64,000 nt of DNA, from assembly GCF_014596745.1 (NCBI RefSeq), contig NZ_JABTCF010000012.1, forward strand, positions 62,001 through 126,000. Direction: 5' to 3'. The position numbers and the translations under genes were made by a program. Source of the DNA: Maribacter aquimaris. Lineage in GTDB: Bacteria; Bacteroidota; Bacteroidia; Flavobacteriales; Flavobacteriaceae. A model generated the notes under the pieces. That model saw only the letters and a program-made list of their open reading frames with translations. It had not been told where the DNA came from and did not search any database. This document shows, piece after piece, positions 52,367-62,138 of the stretch (the stretch's first letter is position 1; every line of letters begins with the position of its first letter).

Positions 52367-54976
52367 ATGAAAAAAATGTACATGGTCTTGGCAGCATTTT
52401 TAATGACTGCTATGGCATTTTCACAAGAAACGATCACCGGTACAATATTGGACGGTGAGACAAGTGACCCACTACCGGGTGCCAGTATTGTTGTAAAGGG
52501 AACAACAAAGGGCGCAACCACGGATTTTGATGGTAAGTTTTCTTTAAGTGTTACTGATGGTTCAGGAACATTGGTTATTTCTTACATGGGTTATGTGACC
52601 AAAAACGTAGCTTTTAAAAGTGCTGGTAGTTTAGGTTCAATCTCATTGGAACCGGATGCTGAGCAACTAGGGGAAGTTGTTGTTGTTGGTTCGGGCATTA
52701 TTGACCTTGCGGGGTCCCGGCAAACACCAATAGCCGTTTCAACTATTACTGTGGCGGAAATTCAAACAAAAGGTGTGGGTAACGTTGAGTTTCCTGAGAT
52801 AATGAAAAACACTCCAAACGTATATGTTTCCAATCAAGCAGGTGGTTTTGGAGATTCCCAAATGTATTTAAGGGGTTTTAGTCAATCAAATACTGCTTTT
52901 CTTTTGAATGGTCAACCTATAAACGGCATGGAAGATGGGAAAATGTATTGGTCTAACTGGTCAGGGATGACCGATGTTGCCAATGCCGTGCAGGTGCAAA
53001 GAGGTTTAGGTTCTTCTAAATTGGCAATCTCTTCTGTAGGAGGAACAATTAATATTGTTTCTAAATCTTTGGATAGGGAACAAGGTGGTTTTGTTCGTTT
53101 CATAACAGGTAATGATAGTTATGCTAAAACTACGGTTTCTTATGATTCGGGACTTCAAGGTAAATGGGCTTATTCTATCATGTTGGATCATTGGCAAGCA
53201 CATAGGAAATATGCAAGTGGTACTAGCGGGCAGGGGCAAAACTACTTTTTTTCTGTAGGGTATGTTCCTAATGAGAACCATACAATTAACTTTTTGTTGA
53301 CTGGTGCTCCACAATGGCATGGTCAAAACTATTCCAAAGATTTGGAGGAGTACGAACAATATGGAGAAAAATATAATGATAATGCTGGTTTCTTAGATGG
53401 TGAATGGACCACTTGGAGAAAAAATTATTATCACAAACCAATTGCCAATCTTAACTGGGATTGGGATATTAGTGATAATAAAACATTATCAACTGTATTA
53501 TATGCCTCTTGGGGTAGAGGAGGAGGAACAGGTGCTTTAGGTGCAAGTTCAGATACTTATAATCTTTTAACTTCAGATAAAGGACTTGCTGATTTTGATG
53601 CGGTTTATGCAAACAATTTAGCAGAATCGGATGCCAATAATTTAGGATCTTATAGTAATGGAGGTGTAATTAGATCATCTGTCAACAACCATAATTGGTA
53701 TGGTTTAATAACTAATTACAACTACGATACTCAAGAGAACTGGTCTTTCAATGTAGGTGCTGATTTTAGATTTTATAAGGGAACACACTTTAGGCAATTG
53801 GTAGATTTATTAGGACTGGATGGTTTTAAGGACAATTATAAATCAGCTAGAAGGGATAGTGATTATGTGTTATCAGAAACCTTTAAAGCAAATCCTTGGT
53901 CTGCACTTTTTGATTATGCTGATTCTGATCAAAGATATGATCGAGATTATTCTGAATGGATTAATTATCAAGGTATTTTCGCACAAGCTGAATATGCCAA
54001 TAATGGTTTTTCAGGTTTTTTCCAAGGAGCCTTGTCTAATCAATCCTATCAAAGAGAAGAGAGGTATACGACGCCCACTGATGAAAAATCAGATAAAATA
54101 AATAAAATCGGTTATAACCTAAAAGGAGGTCTAGCTTACGAATTTATTGAAAACCATAAAGTTTTTGCTAATGCAGGTTATTATTCTCGCCAACCATTTT
54201 TGGATAATATTTTCGATAATGTAACTGAAGGAAATGATTTGGTAGATAATGGGGATGTTGATAATGAGGAGGTTCTTGGCTTGGAAGCCGGGTATACTTT
54301 TAAATCCAGCGATATCGTTATTAACCTTAATGCCTACTATACCAATTGGAAAAATCGATTTTTATCTGTAGGGGGGTCAACATTGGTAGATGGTGTTGAC
54401 ACTGATGTTTATTATTATTATACTGGTATTTCACAGGTACACAAGGGTCTTGAGGCAGATTTTAAATATAGGCCATCTACTGCATTGATGTTGAGATGGT
54501 ATGGGACAATTGGTGATTGGGAATATGATGGATCAACACCATATCGTATCCAAGTACAAGATCAAGGATCAGGATCAAGCGATGTATTGGAAAGGGGCGA
54601 AATTGACCTTACAGGAACTTATGTTGGTAATGCCCCACAAGTATCTACTGGTTTTGGTCTTGATGTTGACGTCCTTAAAAACTTGAGTTTTGACATAGAT
54701 ATGAACATTTATACTAAATTATATGGCTTTGTTGATACTGAAGATGTAATTGATATTGCTTCCACTGGAGATGTATACCAAGCAGAGAAATTACCAGCCT
54801 ATACTCTATTTGATGCAGGTTTAACTTATGATTTCTCTTTAGGATCAAATGATTTAAGACTTAGAGGTAATGTCTATAATCTGTTTGGTGAAAACTTTAT
54901 TAATCAAAAGGATCAATATGGTTATTACTTGGGTAATGGAACTACATATAACGTTAGTCTACGTTTCAATTTCTAA
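52367..54976 (+). CDS. TonB-dependent receptor with carboxypeptidase-like N-domain
   Basis: 869-residue outer-membrane receptor. Signal MVLAAFLMTAMAFSQ, a carboxypeptidase-regulatory-like domain (residues 20-100, ITGTILDGETSDPLPGASIVVKGT), then a SusC-like plug (VVVVGSGIIDL, QMYLRGFSQSNTAFLLNGQPING) and barrel ending YNVSLRFNF. No SusD gene follows, so it is not a complete glycan-uptake pair; an iron or small-molecule substrate is as likely. The second half (from about 53300) looks more A+T-rich than neighbouring genes by eye, consistent with faster change or transfer of the barrel. A possible -7 box of weak fit (CACATTTG, 52325-52332) precedes it. Confidence 0.9.
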   Translation: MKKMYMVLAAFLMTAMAFSQETITGTILDGETSDPLPGASIVVKGTTKGATTDFDGKFSLSVTDGSGTLVISYMGYVTKNVAFKSAGSLGSISLEPDAEQLGEVVVVGSGIIDLAGSRQTPIAVSTITVAEIQTKGVGNVEFPEIMKNTPNVYVSNQAGGFGDSQMYLRGFSQSNTAFLLNGQPINGMEDGKMYWSNWSGMTDVANAVQVQRGLGSSKLAISSVGGTINIVSKSLDREQGGFVRFITGNDSYAKTTVSYDSGLQGKWAYSIMLDHWQAHRKYASGTSGQGQNYFFSVGYVPNENHTINFLLTGAPQWHGQNYSKDLEEYEQYGEKYNDNAGFLDGEWTTWRKNYYHKPIANLNWDWDISDNKTLSTVLYASWGRGGGTGALGASSDTYNLLTSDKGLADFDAVYANNLAESDANNLGSYSNGGVIRSSVNNHNWYGLITNYNYDTQENWSFNVGADFRFYKGTHFRQLVDLLGLDGFKDNYKSARRDSDYVLSETFKANPWSALFDYADSDQRYDRDYSEWINYQGIFAQAEYANNGFSGFFQGALSNQSYQREERYTTPTDEKSDKINKIGYNLKGGLAYEFIENHKVFANAGYYSRQPFLDNIFDNVTEGNDLVDNGDVDNEEVLGLEAGYTFKSSDIVINLNAYYTNWKNRFLSVGGSTLVDGVDTDVYYYYTGISQVHKGLEADFKYRPSTALMLRWYGTIGDWEYDGSTPYRIQVQDQGSGSSDVLERGEIDLTGTYVGNAPQVSTGFGLDVDVLKNLSFDIDMNIYTKLYGFVDTEDVIDIASTGDVYQAEKLPAYTLFDAGLTYDFSLGSNDLRLRGNVYNLFGENFINQKDQYGYYLGNGTTYNVSLRFNF

Positions 54977-54993
54977 GGATTGAAATAGTATTT

Positions 54994-55027
54994 AAAAAAC
55001 CCTGACGGCAACGTCGGGGTTTTTTTA
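54994..55027. terminator. Bidirectional terminator after the TonB receptor
   Basis: AACCCTGACG pairs with CGTCGGGGTT around loop GCAA (one G-T pair), with A-run on the left and T-run on the right. It separates the receptor from the convergent ThrE genes. Confidence 0.85.
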
Positions 55028-55093
55028 TGCTCAAGAGGTAATTGTTCCAAGAGAACAAATGACTTATGTAAGTAGAAAATTTGATATACAAGC

Positions 55094-55588
55094 CTATTTA
55101 TCATCGGCTTTTTTAACGGTTTCCTTTCTAGAGAGCAGGAGGGGCAAAGACACCCCAATAGTAATTGCAATCAGAATGAATAAGGTGGTAAAACCATTAT
55201 AGAATATGGACACGATTAATTCAACTCTTTCCGGGCTCCCCTTTTCCATAAAAGTAAATGACATTATAGACAGTACGGTTTCATAGGCGTAATACCCTGG
55301 AATCATCGGAATAACGGCAGGAATCGAAAAAACGACCGGCGGATGATGGACCTTGTGGGCTAATGGGCTACTTAAAATCCCAACAAAACTGGCAGCCACT
55401 AAACTTGACAATACGATATTGACATTAAAATGAATAAGTAGGAATTTCACCAGACCTGCGGCGAACCCCAAAAAAAATACGACCAAAATGGTTTTACGGG
55501 GAATATTGAACAATATTCCAAAGCCAACAGCCGCAATACCTGACCATATGGATAACTCCAATACATTAATTATAGCTTCTTCCATCAA
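55094..55588 (-). CDS. ThrE family exporter, C-terminal-type subunit (DUF3815)
   Basis: 164-residue membrane protein with five membrane segments, matching the C-terminal half of threonine/serine exporter ThrE (COG3610): GYYAYETVLSIM and MIPGYY motifs. The N-terminal half is a separate gene overlapping by four bases (ATGA-type overlap at 55585-55588). Together they would export threonine/serine or related small molecules; in Bacteroidota the two-protein form is common. Confidence 0.88.
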   Translation of the reverse strand: MMEEAIINVLELSIWSGIAAVGFGILFNIPRKTILVVFFLGFAAGLVKFLLIHFNVNIVLSSLVAASFVGILSSPLAHKVHHPPVVFSIPAVIPMIPGYYAYETVLSIMSFTFMEKGSPERVELIVSIFYNGFTTLFILIAITIGVSLPLLLSRKETVKKADDK

Positions 55589-56343
55589 TTCAATTGAAAT
55601 AGTAACATGGTAACGAAAAGTCCAAGGGCAATGGATAGAAAGGTCATCGCCCCATTTGTGAATCTAACCATGCCATTCAGTATGTTGTTGTCCAATAGAT
55701 CCGTAAAGGAATTTATCAAGGGAACTCGGGGTACTAAAAATAATACAGAGGTTGCCAAAGCTGCTTGGGGGTGCTCCCCTAAATGGTAGAACACACCCAA
55801 TGAAGCAAGGAAAGAGGCGGAGAAGGAGGCCAGAAAAGTCGCTATATAGGCGTTGATTTTGTGGTTATGGGCGGTTTGTAGAATAAATAAGCCTATTAAG
55901 GTACTGATGAAGGCCACGAGCATATTTAGATAATCCCCCTTGAAAATATTACAAAACCCGGCTCCAGCGAGACTCACGGCTATAAGGACTAAGGTTCTGG
56001 GATACCTGTTATGTGATTTTATGATATGTAATTCTTTTTCTATTTGGGCTATGGTCCAATCATCCCTTAAAGCACTCCAACTCGCTCTACTAATAGACGA
56101 AATGGTAGAAAAATTGATTCGGTACTTAGGTATTTTCTTGACTCTTGTAAAAGTTGCTTCGGTTTCATTATCGGTAACGGTTAAAACCAGGGTCTTATGG
56201 GTGACCATACTATAGGCCTGGCAATTTAAGGTGGAAGCGAACCGGGTAAGACTTAGATTTATTCTGTTGGTGTTAGCTCCTGATACCATTAATAGGGAGG
56301 ATATGTCCAACAATAGATCCGCCGTTTTTTTAAGCTTGTCCAT
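55585..56343 (-). CDS. ThrE family exporter, N-terminal-type subunit (DUF1212)
   Basis: 252-residue protein. A cytoplasmic N-terminal region (residues 1-125) with the family signature SGANTNRINLSLTRFA is followed by five membrane segments; FLVPRVPLINSFTDLLDNNILNGM is the characteristic loop. It corresponds to the N-terminal part of ThrE (COG2966). It is translated first in a two-gene unit with the DUF3815 partner. Confidence 0.9.
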   Translation of the reverse strand: MDKLKKTADLLLDISSLLMVSGANTNRINLSLTRFASTLNCQAYSMVTHKTLVLTVTDNETEATFTRVKKIPKYRINFSTISSISRASWSALRDDWTIAQIEKELHIIKSHNRYPRTLVLIAVSLAGAGFCNIFKGDYLNMLVAFISTLIGLFILQTAHNHKINAYIATFLASFSASFLASLGVFYHLGEHPQAALATSVLFLVPRVPLINSFTDLLDNNILNGMVRFTNGAMTFLSIALGLFVTMLLFQLN

Positions 56344-56475
56344 GACGTTTGTTTATATCAGAAAAGAAAAAGCAAAATTACTGTTTTTGGGGGTTCGTGG
56401 TATAAGGCATAGATCTTATTTTTTATGCGTAAAAAGTAGTATTTTTAGGCAATCATATTAATCAACTTAAAAATT

Positions 56476-56931
56476 ATGGAAGAACCAGGACTTGCATATC
56501 AATGGGTACTGCAATTACACTCGTATTTGGCCTACGTGGCATTAGCTGTATTATTTTTGGCCGTAGCCAATGCTATCATCGGATTGGTTAGCAATAAAAT
56601 GTTTTTACCTCAAAAAGACTTCCGTATAAGCCTTTTCGCGCTTATCCTATGTCATTTACAACTCTTGGTGGGGCTTCTGCTTTTCTTTGTATCTCCCAAC
56701 GGTTTAAATGCCATACAGCAATTGGGTATGGGCGGAATGGATTCGGCTTCCCGATTGTTGGCCGTTGAACATCCTTTTATCAACATTATAGCTTTGGTTT
56801 TGATAACCATAGGCTGGTCTAGGCATAAGAAGTTTATGGAAGGCCATAAAAAATTCAAGAGTATTGCCGTGTTTTACGGACTCGGATTAATACTTATTTT
56901 GAGTAGGATTCCATGGTCCCAATGGTTATAG
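56476..56931 (+). CDS. Small four-helix membrane protein with conserved His
   Basis: 151-residue inner-membrane protein with four predicted helices (about residues 12-36, 48-70, 90-112 and 126-146). His residues sit at similar depth in LQLHSYLAY, LCHLQLLVG and VEHPFINI, the sort of pattern seen in small cytochrome b-like proteins of Bacteroidota, but no heme is proven. It stands alone 59 bases before a DUF1080 gene. I recognise the family type only loosely. Confidence 0.65.
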   Translation: MEEPGLAYQWVLQLHSYLAYVALAVLFLAVANAIIGLVSNKMFLPQKDFRISLFALILCHLQLLVGLLLFFVSPNGLNAIQQLGMGGMDSASRLLAVEHPFINIIALVLITIGWSRHKKFMEGHKKFKSIAVFYGLGLILILSRIPWSQWL

Positions 56932-56990
56932 GGAATTATGTTCTTACTTTTTGGCTTATACAATAGAATTCAAACTAAAAATAATCAATA

Positions 56991-57584
56991 ATGAAAAATG
57001 CCTTACTACTAGTAGCCTTACTCTTTTCCGCATCGGGTTTTACCCAGGAAAAACCCTTGTTTAACGGAGAAGACCTTACCGGGTGGACGGTCTATGGTAC
57101 CGAAAAGTGGTACGTGGAAGACGGTTTGTTGGTTTGTGAAAGTGGGCCTGACAAACAATACGGATATCTGGCGACCAATGAACACTACAAGGATTTTACG
57201 CTTACCCTGGAATTTAAACAGGAAGCTAATGGTAATAGTGGTGTTTTTATTCGTTCCACGATAGAAGGCACTAAAGTTAGTGGTTGGCAAGTTGAAGTGG
57301 CTCCTCCGGGCCATAGCACTGGTGGGGTTTACGAATCCTATGGGCGTGGTTGGTTGATCAAACCAGATCCAGAAAAAGACAAAGCCTTAAAGATGGGTGA
57401 TTGGAACGAAATGAAAATTCGGATGAATGGCGACACCTTGACCTCTTGGTTGAATGGAGTGGAGATGGTCACCATTCAGGATGAAAAAATAGGTGCCGGT
57501 GAAGGTTCCATCGCCTTACAAATCCATGATGGGGGTGGCATAAAGGTTAATTGGAGGAATATTAGGATTTCAAAACCTCAATAA
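56991..57584 (+). CDS. DUF1080/3-keto-disaccharide hydrolase domain protein
   Basis: 197-residue exported protein, signal MKNALLLVALLFSASGFTQ split as core LLVALLFSA and end GFTQ. The mature part is a concanavalin-like jelly roll with the DUF1080 pattern: LFNGEDLTGWTVYG, then NSGVFIRSTIEG and IALQIHDGGGIKVNWRNIRI. The family has recently been linked to 3-keto-glucoside hydrolysis and to sugar binding, often with PhyH or oxidoreductase genes; the substrate here is unknown. It ends four bases before the convergent EEP gene. Confidence 0.85.
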   Translation: MKNALLLVALLFSASGFTQEKPLFNGEDLTGWTVYGTEKWYVEDGLLVCESGPDKQYGYLATNEHYKDFTLTLEFKQEANGNSGVFIRSTIEGTKVSGWQVEVAPPGHSTGGVYESYGRGWLIKPDPEKDKALKMGDWNEMKIRMNGDTLTSWLNGVEMVTIQDEKIGAGEGSIALQIHDGGGIKVNWRNIRISKPQ

Positions 57585-57587
57585 CCC

Positions 57588-58625
57588 CTATTGTACAGGT
57601 TTAATAAGGTATAAATATACCGGAAAATGGTCACTGTACCCACCGGTATAACTGCCCCCTGCATAGGTGCGAAAAGGATAGCCCTTGTAGTTGCCCTTTT
57701 TTGTAAATAAATAGGGGGCGGTAAATACATTTGCCTTCCAGAATTGGTAACCATCCTTGCTATTCAAGAAATTGCTTGTGAAATACATTTGGTCAAAAAG
57801 GTTCCATTGGTCTCTGTAAGCCAGGGAGCCAATCCCTTTTTTGAATAGTTTTTCCATTGGATTGTAAAGGTCGTTTTCTTCCAGCCCGTTCTTCATTCCT
57901 TTGGTCTTGAGTATTTTCTTAAGGCTGTCATCCACGGGGTCATCATTCAAATCGCCCATACTGATTATTTTTGCCGATACATCCTGCTTTACAATAGAGT
58001 CGATAATCCTTTTGTTCAAAGCTGCGGCGGCCAACCGATTTGGTTTGCTTCTTTCGGCACCGCCACTTCGCGAGGGCCAATGATTAACGATGAAATAAAT
58101 TTGTTCATCGTCCAATAAACCGCCGACAACCAGTTGATCACGGGTATAATCCCGTTCACCATCGTCATTCTGGAGTAATAGTCTTCTGCTTTGAAAACTT
58201 GTAGGAAGGAAGGATCCATGTTTGTAAATAAGGGCCACGTCTATACCCCGTTCATCAGGGGAATCAAAGTGGAGGATTCGATAATCCATTTTTTGCAGTC
58301 GGGGATGGTTTACCAAATCCTCTAATACTTTTAGATTCTCAACCTCACAGAGCCCTAGAACATCGGGAGAGGTGCTTATTTGGCTGCTACCGATATCCGA
58401 AATGACCTTAGCTATATTGTCAATTTTCCTGGAATACCTTTCAGTGGTCCAATGGTCTTTTCCTTGGGGAGTGCGATCATCATCAAAAGTCAAGGAATCA
58501 TTTTCAATGTCGAAAAGATTCTCAACATTGTAAAATGCTATGGTCTTGATTTTAAACGTGTTCCCTTTTTGGGAAAATAGGATGAGTGGAAAACAAATTG
58601 AAAGAAAAACAAGCTTAAAATTCAT
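57588..58625 (-). CDS. Exported endonuclease/exonuclease/phosphatase family protein
   Basis: 345-residue secreted protein, signal ending FPLILFSQ. The EEP fold motifs are complete: YNVENLFD (metal Asn/Glu), VLGLCEVENLKVLEDLV, YFIVNHWPSRSGG with catalytic His, MGDLNDDP (Asp/Asn), and the final SDHFPVYLY with catalytic His. Extracellular members are nucleases that release nucleotides or phosphate. It is divergent (109 bases) from a TonB receptor and near a DUF5689/lamin-tail protein, a frequent grouping in flavobacteria that suggests joint use of extracellular nucleic acids. Confidence 0.9.
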   Translation of the reverse strand: MNFKLVFLSICFPLILFSQKGNTFKIKTIAFYNVENLFDIENDSLTFDDDRTPQGKDHWTTERYSRKIDNIAKVISDIGSSQISTSPDVLGLCEVENLKVLEDLVNHPRLQKMDYRILHFDSPDERGIDVALIYKHGSFLPTSFQSRRLLLQNDDGERDYTRDQLVVGGLLDDEQIYFIVNHWPSRSGGAERSKPNRLAAAALNKRIIDSIVKQDVSAKIISMGDLNDDPVDDSLKKILKTKGMKNGLEENDLYNPMEKLFKKGIGSLAYRDQWNLFDQMYFTSNFLNSKDGYQFWKANVFTAPYLFTKKGNYKGYPFRTYAGGSYTGGYSDHFPVYLYLIKPVQ

Positions 58626-58734
58626 AGGTATTCGCAGTAATTCATCGAAAATATAATAATTATTAGGTAAAAAACTACAAAATATTGCGTATTCTTAATA
58701 TATTTAACAAGAGAATCAACCGAATTTTTAAGTT

Positions 58735-61464
58735 TTGCGACTTTTTTTAGTACCATTTTTCGCATTGTTTATATGCCAGTTGATAAACAGTCAGGAAACC
58801 GATCATGTTTCCGGCACTGTGCTTTCCTCATATTCAAAAAAACCCATTCCTGTAGGTATCATTAAGTTGGAAGGAAGTACTATTTCCTGTAAACCGGACA
58901 AGAAAGGCGTTTTTAGACTTCCGCTGCAGACTATAGGTCATTTTATCCTAAACATTACCGCTTCAGGGTATATTCCCAAACGTATTCCAATATTTTTCGA
59001 AGGTGACAATATGGAATTAGGCAATATCTTTCTTGAACAGGACATTGAAATGGACAAAACGGATAATCTTATAACGCTAACCGATGCTGAATTTTCTGAT
59101 GGGGAAGATGCTATGGTCGCAGTAGGTTTACTTCAGGCGACAAGGGATGTATTCTTAAAGAGGGCGGCCTTCGATTTTGGTCAGGCTTTTTTTAGGGTGC
59201 GGGGTTACGACTCCAAGAATGGTATGGTCATGATCAACGGTATACCTATGAACAAATTATTTGACGGTCGACCACAATGGAACAATTGGGGCGGATTGAA
59301 TGATGTTACAAGAAACCAAAATTATTCTAATGGACTGCATGCTTCGGAATATACGTTTGGGGGTATTTTGGGCAATACCAATCTCGATACCAGACCTTCT
59401 GGATTTCGTCCTGGACTTCGGTTTTCCGCATCGGCCTCCAATCGGACCTATACGGGTCGTATCATGGCTACTTATACTTCCCCAAAACAAAACAAAGGAC
59501 TTACATATTCCATATCAACGTCAAGAAGATGGGCCAAGGAGGGTTATATCAATGGCACCCTGTATGATGCATATTCCGTATTTGGTGCCTTGGAATTTGA
59601 AATGGATTCAAAAAATAGTTTAATGGCCACGGTAATTATGGCTTCCAATCGACGAGGCCGTTCCTCCGCAATTACGGAGGAAGTACAAGATTTGGTAGGC
59701 CAACGATACAACCCCTATTGGGGATACCAAAATGGTGAAATACGAAATTCAAGGGAACGTAAAATTGCTGAACCCATCCTAATGGTAAACCACTATTATG
59801 AAACCGATAAATTTAATTTGAATACAGGAATCTCGTATCAGTCCGGCATCCATTCCAAAAGTAGGTTAGGCTATTATAACGCCCCAAATCCCGATCCAAC
59901 CTATTATCGGTATTTACCCAGTTTTTATATCAATAGCCCTATTGGTGCCAACTTTATAAGTGCTGATTGGGCTAAACAAGGATTTTTGGGGAATCCCCAA
60001 ATGGATTGGGAAGCGATTTATACGGCCAATGCCACAGAACAAGCATCCTATGTCCTTTATGATGATATTGTCGAAGATCAACAGTTGGTCATCAACAGTG
60101 TTGGAAACCTGCAATTCTCCGAAGGTATTAAATTGGATTTTGGCTTTAATTACAAGCAATTACAATCGGATAATTATGCCAAGATTGTCGATCTCTTCGG
60201 GGCTGAATATCATGAGGATATAGACCCATTCTCAAATACCGCCAATAATCTTGATGGAAACACGAATCGACAGGAGAATGAAATATTCAATTATAATTAC
60301 GAACTGACCGCGGACCAATGGAACGCTTTTGTGCAATTGGGATATACCAGGAAGAAATGGAGTGGATTTGTTGCTGCCAACTATCTGGGTACCGATTATC
60401 AAAGAAATGGACTTTTCAGAAATGAACGATATGTCGATGATTCTTTTGGGGAAGGACCTGCGGTGGACTTCTCCAACTTCGGTTATAAGGGTGGAGTTTC
60501 CTATCAAATAACAGGAAGACATTGGATTAGGCTAAATGGTGGGGTTATTGAGCGACCCCCGGTTTTACAAAACACCTTTATCAATCCAAGGGAGAATAAT
60601 GGGATTGTTTCCAATCTTCAAAGCGAAACGGTTTCGAGTATCGATTTTAATTATTTTCTGCGGTTACCGAAGCTAACAGGGCGGTTGACCGGTTTCTATA
60701 CCCGCTTTCAAAATACCACGGATGTTAATTATTTCTTTGTGGACTCAGGGGTGGGTTCCGATTTTGTCCAAGAGGTCATTACCGATCTGGATAAATTGCA
60801 CATGGGTACAGAACTGGGGTTGGAGTACGAAGTGTCCCCAGCCGTAAAACTTTCTGCCGTTGCGGCAATAGGTAAATATTTGTATGCCAGTGATCCTAAT
60901 ATCAACATCAATTTTGATACAGCCGGAGCGGAGGAAGAGTTGATAAATATTGAAGGAGCCATTGATTTGGGGATCGCAAAGATCAAGGACTATAAGTTGG
61001 CACAAGGTCCGCAGAAAGCCTATGCACTGGGAATAGAGTATCGAGATCCGAAATACTGGTGGGTGGGGGCCACGGCAAATTATTTAGCGGATAATCACGC
61101 GAATATCTCAATGATTACAAGAACACGTAGTTTTTATTTGGATCCTGAAACCGGGCTTCCATTTCCCGATGCCACTGACGAGAATGTGGCACGATTATTA
61201 AAACAAAGTCCAATGGATAATTTTTATCTGTTGAATTTGGTTGGGGGTAAATCATGGTTGAGGAAAGGGAAGTATATCAGTGTTTTTGCCAGTATCAATA
61301 ATGTGTTCGACACTGTTTTTAGAACGGGAGGGTATGAACAAAGTAGAAATGGTAATTACGGACAATTAAAACAGGATAATTTAAGTGGTAATCCGTCTTT
61401 CGCCACCAAGTATTGGTATGGCTATGGGCGGACATATTTTTTGAATGTAGCGTATAGTTTTTAA
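58735..61464 (+). CDS. TonB-dependent receptor with TTG start, EEP-linked
   Basis: 909-residue outer-membrane receptor. The start is a TTG at 58735: the in-frame TAA at 58729-58731 lies two codons upstream and no ATG precedes the signal peptide, so the start is forced. Signal LVPFFALFICQLINSQ, a carboxypeptidase-like domain (residues 22-105, VSGTVLSSYSKKPIPVGIIK), a plug with FRVRGYDSKNGMVMINGIPMN, and a barrel ending FLNVAYSF. The gene is divergent from the secreted EEP protein and precedes the repeat array and the DUF5689 protein, implying a role in uptake of a product of extracellular phosphoester or nucleic acid breakdown (inference). Confidence 0.9.
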   Translation: MRLFLVPFFALFICQLINSQETDHVSGTVLSSYSKKPIPVGIIKLEGSTISCKPDKKGVFRLPLQTIGHFILNITASGYIPKRIPIFFEGDNMELGNIFLEQDIEMDKTDNLITLTDAEFSDGEDAMVAVGLLQATRDVFLKRAAFDFGQAFFRVRGYDSKNGMVMINGIPMNKLFDGRPQWNNWGGLNDVTRNQNYSNGLHASEYTFGGILGNTNLDTRPSGFRPGLRFSASASNRTYTGRIMATYTSPKQNKGLTYSISTSRRWAKEGYINGTLYDAYSVFGALEFEMDSKNSLMATVIMASNRRGRSSAITEEVQDLVGQRYNPYWGYQNGEIRNSRERKIAEPILMVNHYYETDKFNLNTGISYQSGIHSKSRLGYYNAPNPDPTYYRYLPSFYINSPIGANFISADWAKQGFLGNPQMDWEAIYTANATEQASYVLYDDIVEDQQLVINSVGNLQFSEGIKLDFGFNYKQLQSDNYAKIVDLFGAEYHEDIDPFSNTANNLDGNTNRQENEIFNYNYELTADQWNAFVQLGYTRKKWSGFVAANYLGTDYQRNGLFRNERYVDDSFGEGPAVDFSNFGYKGGVSYQITGRHWIRLNGGVIERPPVLQNTFINPRENNGIVSNLQSETVSSIDFNYFLRLPKLTGRLTGFYTRFQNTTDVNYFFVDSGVGSDFVQEVITDLDKLHMGTELGLEYEVSPAVKLSAVAAIGKYLYASDPNININFDTAGAEEELINIEGAIDLGIAKIKDYKLAQGPQKAYALGIEYRDPKYWWVGATANYLADNHANISMITRTRSFYLDPETGLPFPDATDENVARLLKQSPMDNFYLLNLVGGKSWLRKGKYISVFASINNVFDTVFRTGGYEQSRNGNYGQLKQDNLSGNPSFATKYWYGYGRTYFLNVAYSF

Positions 61465-61509
61465 GGATTGGTAGAATAAGTTTGTGGCGATTGGTAGCCA
61501 ATTCACAGG

Positions 61510-62110
61510 GTATTCCCGTAAAGCTGGTTTGTTGTCCTAGGAGGTATCCCTGCGAAGCTGGGTTGTTGCCCTGCAAGGTATTCCCGTGAAGCGGGTTTGT
61601 TGACCTGTAAGGTATTCCCGCGGAGCTGGTTTGTTGACCTGCAAGGTATTCCCGCGAAGTTGGTTTTGTTGACCTGCAGGGTATTACCGCGAAGCGGGTT
61701 TGTTGACCTGCGAGGTATTCCCGCGAAGTTGGGTTGTTATCCTGCGAGGTATTCCCGTGAAGTTGGGTTGTTACCCTGCAAGGTATTCCCGTGAAGCGGG
61801 TTTGTTGACCTGCAAGGTATTCCCGCGAAGTTGGGTTGTTGACTTGCAAGTTAACTCTGGGAAGCGGGTTTGTTGCCCTGCAAGGTATTCCCACGAAGTT
61901 GGGTTGTTATCCTGCAAGGTATTCCCACGAAGTTGGGTTGTTGCCCTGCAAGGTAACTCTGGGAAGCTTGGTTGTTGTCCTGCAAGGTATTCCCGCGAAG
62001 TTGGGTTGTTACCCTGCGAGGTATTCCCGTGAAGCGGGTTTGTTGACCTGCAAGGTATTCCCGTGAAGCGGGTTTGTTGACCTGCAAGGTATTCCCGCGA
62101 AGCGGGTTCC
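61510..62110. repeat. 34-bp tandem repeat array, about 17.6 units
   Basis: Units start at 61510, 61544, 61578, 61612, 61646, 61681, 61715, 61749, 61783, 61817, 61851, 61885, 61919, 61953, 61987, 62021, 62055 and 62089 (last one partial). Period 34 except one of 35. Consensus head GTATTCCCGYGAAG, middle CGGGTTTG or TTGGGTTG, tail TTGACCTGCAAG. Two units (61851 and 61953) have a different head (TAACTCTGGG). Units with CCCGTGAAGCGGG or CCCGCGAAGCGGG can form a five-bp stem with loop GAA. The block is more G+C-rich than its surroundings, fills the gap between a TonB receptor and a DUF5689 gene, and has no unique spacers. Translated frames across it are artefacts of the period. Confidence 0.95.
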
Positions 62111-62138
62111 TTGTAGGTCTAAAGAAAAATAAGTTGGT

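Noticed and set aside
61319-61894. 191-codon minus-strand reading frame over the receptor end and the 34-bp array
   Set aside because: It overlaps a sure gene, and its 34-residue repeats arise only because the 34-bp unit lacks stops in that frame. No start context or domain.
61700-62032. 110-codon plus-strand frame within the 34-bp array
   Set aside because: Produced by the repeat period; Cys/Arg-rich repeated translation typical of frame artefacts.
61510-62110. CRISPR array
   Set aside because: Repeats are directly adjacent with no unique spacers, and no cas genes are nearby.
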